A stretch of DNA of 9,764 nucleotides from CAYRPN01 sp964426135 (GTDB lineage Bacteria > Planctomycetota > Phycisphaerae > Phycisphaerales > Phycisphaeraceae). Location: the NCBI GenBank assembly GCA_964426135.1, contig CAYRPN010000174.1, positions 1-9,764 of the forward strand, read 5' to 3'. A program made the translations under genes and the position numbers. Below are positions 6,463-9,764 of this stretch, piece by piece. Position 1 is the stretch's first letter, and each line of letters begins with the position of its first letter. A model generated the notes under the pieces. The model saw only the letters and a list, made by a program, of their open reading frames with translations. It was not told where the DNA came from and did not search any database.

Positions 6463-7311
6463 ATGGACTTCTCCAAGCAAGCCATCCTGATCTACGCACT
6501 CACGTTTGTCGCCGTGTTTATTTTCGTGCGCTACGGCTGGTTCACGGTGCGCGCCTGGCTGCTGCGGCAGGAACATTACTACGACCGCGTCCTGAACCAG
6601 CAACTGCTCATGAACATCAACACCCGCCTGGCCATCGTGCTGACCGTGGTGGCGATTCTGATGTTCGCCGTGATCGGGTACATGCTTGGCGGCGTCGTGT
6701 GGTTCATTCCCGCCGCGGTTGCCGGCGCGTTCATTCCGTGGGTTCTCATTCGGCACCTCGACCAGAAGCGGCGCGAAAGGCTCGAAATCCAACTGGTCGA
6801 CGGCATCACCACGCTGGCCTCGGGCGTGCGCGCCGGCTTGACGCTGGTGCAGGCGATGGAACTGCTGGTGAAGAATCACGTCGGCCCCATGGCGCAGGAA
6901 TTCTCGCAGCTGCTGCGCGAGTACCAGATGGGCCTGGACCTGAACCACGCCATGCGAAACACCGCCAACCGCGTGGGCCTGAGCAACTACCGCCTGCTCT
7001 TCACCGCCATCGAAATGCACCGCCTGCGCGGCGGCAACACCGGCGAGAGCCTCGACCGCATCTGCGATTCCATCCGCGAGATTCAACGCCTCGAGGGCAA
7101 GCTCGACGCCATCACCGCACAGGGCCGATTGCAGGCCACGTTCATCGCCATCGGCGCCGTCGGCCTGCTGCTGATGTTCTATTTGATCGACCCGGACAAC
7201 ATGCGCATTCTGTTCGTTGAACCGTTGGGCCGAGTGGTCCTGCTGATCGCCGGCCTGATCATGCTCGGCGCTTTCCGCTGGATCCGCAAGATCATGGCGG
7301 TGGATATTTGA
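6463..7311 (+). CDS. tadB: Tad pilus inner-membrane platform protein TadB
   Basis: This is a type II secretion F-domain (GspF-like) membrane protein of 282 aa. With TadC it forms the inner-membrane platform on which the CpaF ATPase acts. Membrane helices are predicted at ~7-23, ~56-75, ~76-95, ~225-242 and ~255-272. The cytoplasmic helical F domain runs from about 105 to 222. It begins LEIQLVDGITTLASGVRAGL (107-126), the region typical of TadB, and includes EMHRLRGGNTGESLDRICDSI. Length and topology are normal for TadB. The ATG at 6463 comes 21 bp after the inverted-repeat cassette. There is no Shine-Dalgarno and, unlike several neighbours, no pyrimidine run. tadC follows after a repeat-filled gap of 256 bp. 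The order cpaF-tadB-tadC is the conserved core of Tad loci. Confidence 0.92.
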   Translation: MDFSKQAILIYALTFVAVFIFVRYGWFTVRAWLLRQEHYYDRVLNQQLLMNINTRLAIVLTVVAILMFAVIGYMLGGVVWFIPAAVAGAFIPWVLIRHLDQKRRERLEIQLVDGITTLASGVRAGLTLVQAMELLVKNHVGPMAQEFSQLLREYQMGLDLNHAMRNTANRVGLSNYRLLFTAIEMHRLRGGNTGESLDRICDSIREIQRLEGKLDAITAQGRLQATFIAIGAVGLLLMFYLIDPDNMRILFVEPLGRVVLLIAGLIMLGAFRWIRKIMAVDI

Positions 7312-7395
7312 GAGGAGAGGAGTGAGGAGTGAGGAGTGAGGAGAGAGGAGTCAGAGGTCAGAGGTCAGAGGACAGAAGACAGAGGACAGAAGACA
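7312..7395 (+). repeat. Heptamer array (AGGAGTG/AGAGGTC family), 12 units, left arm
   Basis: Twelve consecutive 7-mers begin at the base after the tadB stop. In register they read GAGGAGA, then GGAGTGA three times, GGAGAGA, GGAGTCA, GAGGTCA twice, then GAGGACA and GAAGACA alternating twice. The array is purine-rich. Its units change gradually away from tadB, a pattern mirrored in the inverted array at 7500-7555. Confidence 0.9.
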
Positions 7396-7499
7396 GTGGT
7401 CCGGAGCCAATTCACTGAGACGTAGACGCACTTGGTAAAGGAAAGGCCGAAGCACATGAACCCGCACCGTTTGCAATCAATTTCCCTCTCCTTTCTGTT

Positions 7500-7555
7500 G
7501 ACTCCTGACTCCTGACTCCTCCCTCCTCACTGCTCCCTCCTCACTGCTCACTCCT
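7500..7555 (+). repeat. Heptamer array (GACTCCT/CACTGCT family), 8 units, right arm
   Basis: Units in register are GACTCCT three times, CCCTCCT, CACTGCT, CCCTCCT, CACTGCT and CACTCCT. Reverse-complemented, these are AGGAGTC inside and AGGAGTG outside, matching the 7312-7395 array in sequence and order. About 104 bp of non-repetitive DNA (7396-7499) lies between the arms, in which I see no gene or RNA. A pyrimidine-rich stretch of 12 nt links the array to the tadC ATG. Confidence 0.9.
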
Positions 7556-7567
7556 TCGTCTCCCCCC

Positions 7568-8482
7568 ATGGACCTCGACCTCACCCAGATCGTCGTCTCC
7601 CTGATGTTGTTCAGCAGCGTGTTCATGCTGATCTGGTCGCTGTTTCGTTTCCCCGTCGTGACGGAGATTCCGGTGCATCGCCGGATCGCCGCGGCCCTGG
7701 GATTGATCCATCGGCAGACCGTGTTCGAGCACAGGCTGCTGATGCCGTTCATGGCGATTTTTCTGGCGATCGCGATGCGGTTCGGGTTCCCCGCCATGCG
7801 CGAGTGGATTCGCCGCAAACTCAACGCCTCGGGCAACCCCAACAGCTACAGCGTCGATGAATACCTCGCCATTTCGCTGGGCTGCGGCATCGCCATGTGC
7901 CTGGGCACCGCGATGATCCTGCTCGTCATGTTCGGCCTGATCGATGTCACCGTCATCGCGGGCATGCTGTTCGTCGGGTTCATCATCCCGCTCTACGCTC
8001 TGGGCGAGGCGGCCACATCGCGCGTCAGCCGGATCAGCAAACAGTTGCCCTACACGCTGGACCTGATCGCGCTGATGATGCAGGCGGGCAGCGCGTTCAA
8101 CGAAGCGATCGAGACCATGATCCGCGACGACATCCAGCAGGACTTCAACCAGGAGCTGCGCATCGTGCTGGCGGAGATCGAGTACGGCACCCGCCGCGCC
8201 GACGCGCTGCGGAATCTGGCCGAGCGCATCCCGCTGGACACGCTGCGTTCGATCGTCGGCGCGGTGAATCAGGCGGAAGCGCTGGGCACGCCGCTCTCGG
8301 ATATTTTGAAAAGCCAGAGCGACATGATCCGTATGCACCGCAGCGTCCGCGCGGAGAAGCTGAGCGCCAAAGCGAGCCTGCGCATCCTGCTGCCGATGGT
8401 GCTGATCCTGGCGGCGGCGATGATCACGCTCTTCGGTTCGCTGGTCGTCCGGCGGCTGAAGTCGGGCAGCTGGTTTGGATGA
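7568..8482 (+). CDS. tadC: Tad pilus inner-membrane platform protein TadC
   Basis: This is the second GspF-type membrane protein of the Tad platform, 304 aa. Helices are predicted at ~8-26, ~57-74, ~103-123, ~126-146 and ~273-294. The cytoplasmic F domain at ~150-265 has the TadC-type segment SRISKQLPYTLDLIALMMQAG (154-174). It is followed by IVLAEIEYGTRRADALRNLAER and the late TadC region QAEALGTPLSDILKSQSDMIRMHR (235-258). The partner is TadB, and the pair is expected to contact CpaF. The ATG at 7568 sits directly after a pyrimidine tract with no Shine-Dalgarno, and no start further upstream would add plausible sequence. Length is normal and no key segment is missing. Confidence 0.92.
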   Translation: MDLDLTQIVVSLMLFSSVFMLIWSLFRFPVVTEIPVHRRIAAALGLIHRQTVFEHRLLMPFMAIFLAIAMRFGFPAMREWIRRKLNASGNPNSYSVDEYLAISLGCGIAMCLGTAMILLVMFGLIDVTVIAGMLFVGFIIPLYALGEAATSRVSRISKQLPYTLDLIALMMQAGSAFNEAIETMIRDDIQQDFNQELRIVLAEIEYGTRRADALRNLAERIPLDTLRSIVGAVNQAEALGTPLSDILKSQSDMIRMHRSVRAEKLSAKASLRILLPMVLILAAAMITLFGSLVVRRLKSGSWFG

Positions 8483-8511
8483 GAGAAAGCGACGAGCCGA
8501 AAGCTCAGGCC

Positions 8512-8544
8512 CCCTCTCCCGCCGGGAGAGGGCCGGGGTGAGGG
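8512..8544 (+). repeat. REP-like hairpin (family C)
   Basis: A perfect 9-bp stem, CCCTCTCCC (8512-8520) and GGGAGAGGG (8524-8532), closes on a 3-nt loop and is followed by CCGGGGTGAGGG. From memory, near-identical hairpins with a GGGGTGAGGG tail are common intergenic repeats in many GC-rich bacteria. It lies 29 bp after the tadC stop and could slow or end transcription, but no T-run follows. Confidence 0.65.
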
Positions 8545-8622
8545 CGAGGCGCGCGGAGGATTCACAGTGCGATTCGGCACGCGTCGCGCATGACGTCGCA
8601 CCTCGGCGCGCAGTCGCTCCGC

Positions 8623-8647
8623 GGCGGGCAAGCCCGCCGGCTAAATG
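8623..8647 (-). repeat. Third copy of the family B repeat arm
   Basis: These 25 bp are identical to 6416-6440 and inverted relative to 6293-6317. This copy is solitary. Its last bases form an ATG (8645) in frame with the FHA membrane-protein gene, which explains a spurious earlier start. The stretch between this and the family C hairpin (8545-8622) shows only short self-complementary bits. Confidence 0.8.
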
Positions 8648-8655
8648 GTTCGAAA

Positions 8656-8690
8656 GCTGACGGCTCCTGGCTCTCCGCTAAAGGCTTTTT
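8656..8690 (+). repeat. Degenerate heptamer array (GCTnnnn), 5 units
   Basis: GCTGACG, GCTCCTG, GCTCTCC, GCTAAAG and GCTTTTT keep GCT at exact 7-bp spacing. The array ends 2 bp before the ATG at 8693. It resembles the GGCTAAC array before cpaF but is more diverged. It lies in frame with the next gene, so a start at 8645 would translate repeat DNA. Confidence 0.7.
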
Positions 8691-8692
8691 CC

Positions 8693-9637
8693 ATGACACC
8701 CATGAACCCCTTGCAGATACAGCTCTTTGTCGGCGCGGCGGCGGGGCGACGAGCGCGGTTTGATTCGTCGCCCATCACGTTCGGCCGCGGCGCGGAAAAC
8801 GCCCTGATCGTCGAAGACACCACCGTTTCCCGCGAGCACGGCGAGATTCGATTCGAAGCCGGCCACTGGACGCTGGTCAACCGCAGCGTCAACGGCACCC
8901 GCGTCAACCGCAAGCAGGTCACCGACAAGCCGCTGCCGTTGAAATCCGGCGACGAGGTTTTCGTCGGCGACAAGCTGATGTTCAAAGTCACGATCGAGCC
9001 GGTGGAAAGCGCCGAGGCCACGCTGGTCGAAGGCGAGGTGCTCGACCTCAACGCCAAGGCCGCCGCCAAGCCGCGCAGCAAGCTGTGGATTTACATCAGC
9101 GGCTACATGGGCGTGCTGCTGCTGTTGGTGATTTTTTTGAGCACGATGGGCAAGAAGAAGGCGGGCCCGCAGGAGAACATTCCGGAACAACCCAACGACA
9201 AGATCGAAGAGTGGGTTCGCCTGCCGCTGAAGCGCGACATCGCCAGCCAGCCGAAGTATCAGGAGCACGTCGCCGAGGCGGAGAAGCTTTTCCGCAAGCG
9301 GCAGGTCAAGCCGTCGGGATTGTTCGAGGCGTACCGCGAGTACCAGTTGGCGCTTTCCGTGTCCGGCCGGACCGACGACACGTTTCCCCCGGAGGACGCG
9401 CTGGTGCAGGCGAACTTCTTCGTGGTGCGCGACGAACTGATCGTCAAGGTCAAGGAACTCTACGGCAGCGCGGTCAACCGCCTGCGCCGCGGCGATAACG
9501 AAGGCGCGTACTGGGGCTTTGAGGACTTGAAGACCATCTTCAATGATCCGCTGAGTCCGCTCTATCGCAACGGACAGGATTTGCAGAACATCGCGACGAA
9601 ACGATTGCCGCCGGGCAAACGGTTGAAGAAGTCGTGA
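8693..9637 (+). CDS. Membrane protein with N-terminal FHA domain and TPR-like C-terminal domain
   Basis: The protein is 314 aa from 8693, or 311 aa from the in-frame ATG at 8702; residues are numbered from the latter. An FHA domain spans ~20-100 with all classical phosphothreonine-pocket residues: GR 28-29, S43-R44-x-H46 and N64-G65-T66. One membrane helix (~128-148) lies between KPRSK and GKKK. The C-terminal ~180-300 is helical. Two TPR-like pairs can be proposed: AEKLFRKRQ with AYREYQLALSVSG, and ELYGSAVNRLRRGDNEGAYW with FEDLKTIF. The FHA part should be cytoplasmic, with the tail beyond the membrane. A role as phosphorylation-sensing adaptor of the Tad machine is inferred from position. 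It lies just after tadC, where tadD, a TPR lipoprotein, often lies, but it has no lipobox. Starts further upstream are repeat DNA. The product family is otherwise unknown to me. Confidence 0.85.
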   Translation: MTPMNPLQIQLFVGAAAGRRARFDSSPITFGRGAENALIVEDTTVSREHGEIRFEAGHWTLVNRSVNGTRVNRKQVTDKPLPLKSGDEVFVGDKLMFKVTIEPVESAEATLVEGEVLDLNAKAAAKPRSKLWIYISGYMGVLLLLVIFLSTMGKKKAGPQENIPEQPNDKIEEWVRLPLKRDIASQPKYQEHVAEAEKLFRKRQVKPSGLFEAYREYQLALSVSGRTDDTFPPEDALVQANFFVVRDELIVKVKELYGSAVNRLRRGDNEGAYWGFEDLKTIFNDPLSPLYRNGQDLQNIATKRLPPGKRLKKS

Positions 9638-9643
9638 GGGGGA

Positions 9644-9671
9644 AGGGAGTGACGAGTGAGGAGTGAGGTGA
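9644..9671 (+). repeat. Short degenerate heptamer array (GAGGAGT), 4 units
   Basis: AGGGAGT, GACGAGT, GAGGAGT and GAGGTGA run in 7-bp register, starting 6 bp after the stop of the FHA membrane protein. It is the same family as the array after tadB and in the same position relative to a stop codon. If a right arm exists, it lies beyond the window. Confidence 0.6.
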
Positions 9672-9732
9672 GAGATGGAATGAGGAAACGGGCGGACCGT
9701 TTAGGAGCTGTGCAGGATCAACATCGCATGTG

Positions 9733-9753
9733 GGACGACTTTCCAAGTCGTCC
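9733..9753. repeat. Short perfect hairpin near the window end
   Basis: GGACGACTT (9733-9741) and AAGTCGTCC (9745-9753) form a 9-bp stem on a 3-nt loop. The form is that of a REP-like element or half of a larger one cut by the window edge. No T-run follows, so a terminator is not supported. Confidence 0.5.
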
Positions 9754-9764
9754 GGCTGGGAGCG

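Noticed and set aside
6458..6463. TTGACA as a -35 box before tadB
   Set aside because: It overlaps the tadB ATG, so any promoter would start inside the gene, and no -10 is suitably placed.
7312..7562. CRISPR array
   Set aside because: Units are 7 bp with no spacers, and no cas gene is present.
8645..8692. Earlier start of the FHA membrane protein at 8645
   Set aside because: This ATG lies inside a family B repeat copy and the next codons are a heptamer array. The starts at 8693 and 8702 begin just before the FHA fold.
9686..9702. Intrinsic terminator after the last gene
   Set aside because: AAACGG and CCGTTT form only a 6-bp stem and the following bases are AGGAGC, not a T-run.

Overview
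The window is a GC-rich bacterial chromosome segment with seven genes, all on the + strand. It most resembles a Planctomycetota genome, possibly Phycisphaerae. This is an inference from the high GC, the near absence of Shine-Dalgarno sequences, the SDLSPL-type leucine-rich-repeat lipoprotein, the FHA-domain-rich Tad proteins and the repeat-filled gaps. No rRNA, tRNA, integrase, transposase or CRISPR array is visible.

Layout. (1) 1-202: a long imperfect hairpin, one REP-like element and a possible leaderless promoter. (2) 203-1798: a GmhB-like HAD phosphatase fused to a disordered linker and two C-terminal membrane helices. (3) 1974-3059: a leucine-rich-repeat lipoprotein. (4) 3060-3384: a repeat-filled gap with a 7-bp array, a C-rich tract and a possible -10 box. 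(5) 3385-9637: a Tad/Flp pilus (type IVc pilus or type II secretion-like) assembly cluster. Its genes are cpaB, an FHA-CpaF ATPase fusion, tadB, tadC, and a membrane protein with an FHA domain and a TPR-like tail.

How the genes work together. CpaF would be the cytoplasmic hexameric ATPase, and TadB and TadC the inner-membrane platform. CpaB would be the envelope component that accompanies the secretin. The last gene puts an intact phosphothreonine-binding fold in the cytoplasm and a helical-repeat domain across the membrane, in the position where tadD usually lies. No pilin, prepilin peptidase, secretin, TadZ or pseudopilin gene is in the window.

The most unusual feature is the DNA between the genes. 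Almost every gap holds 7-bp-period arrays (several different heptamers) and/or REP-like hairpins of at least three families. In three Tad gaps these are arranged as palindromic cassettes: heptamer array, hairpin elements or unique core, then the inverted array running almost to the next start codon. The reading frames themselves are intact.
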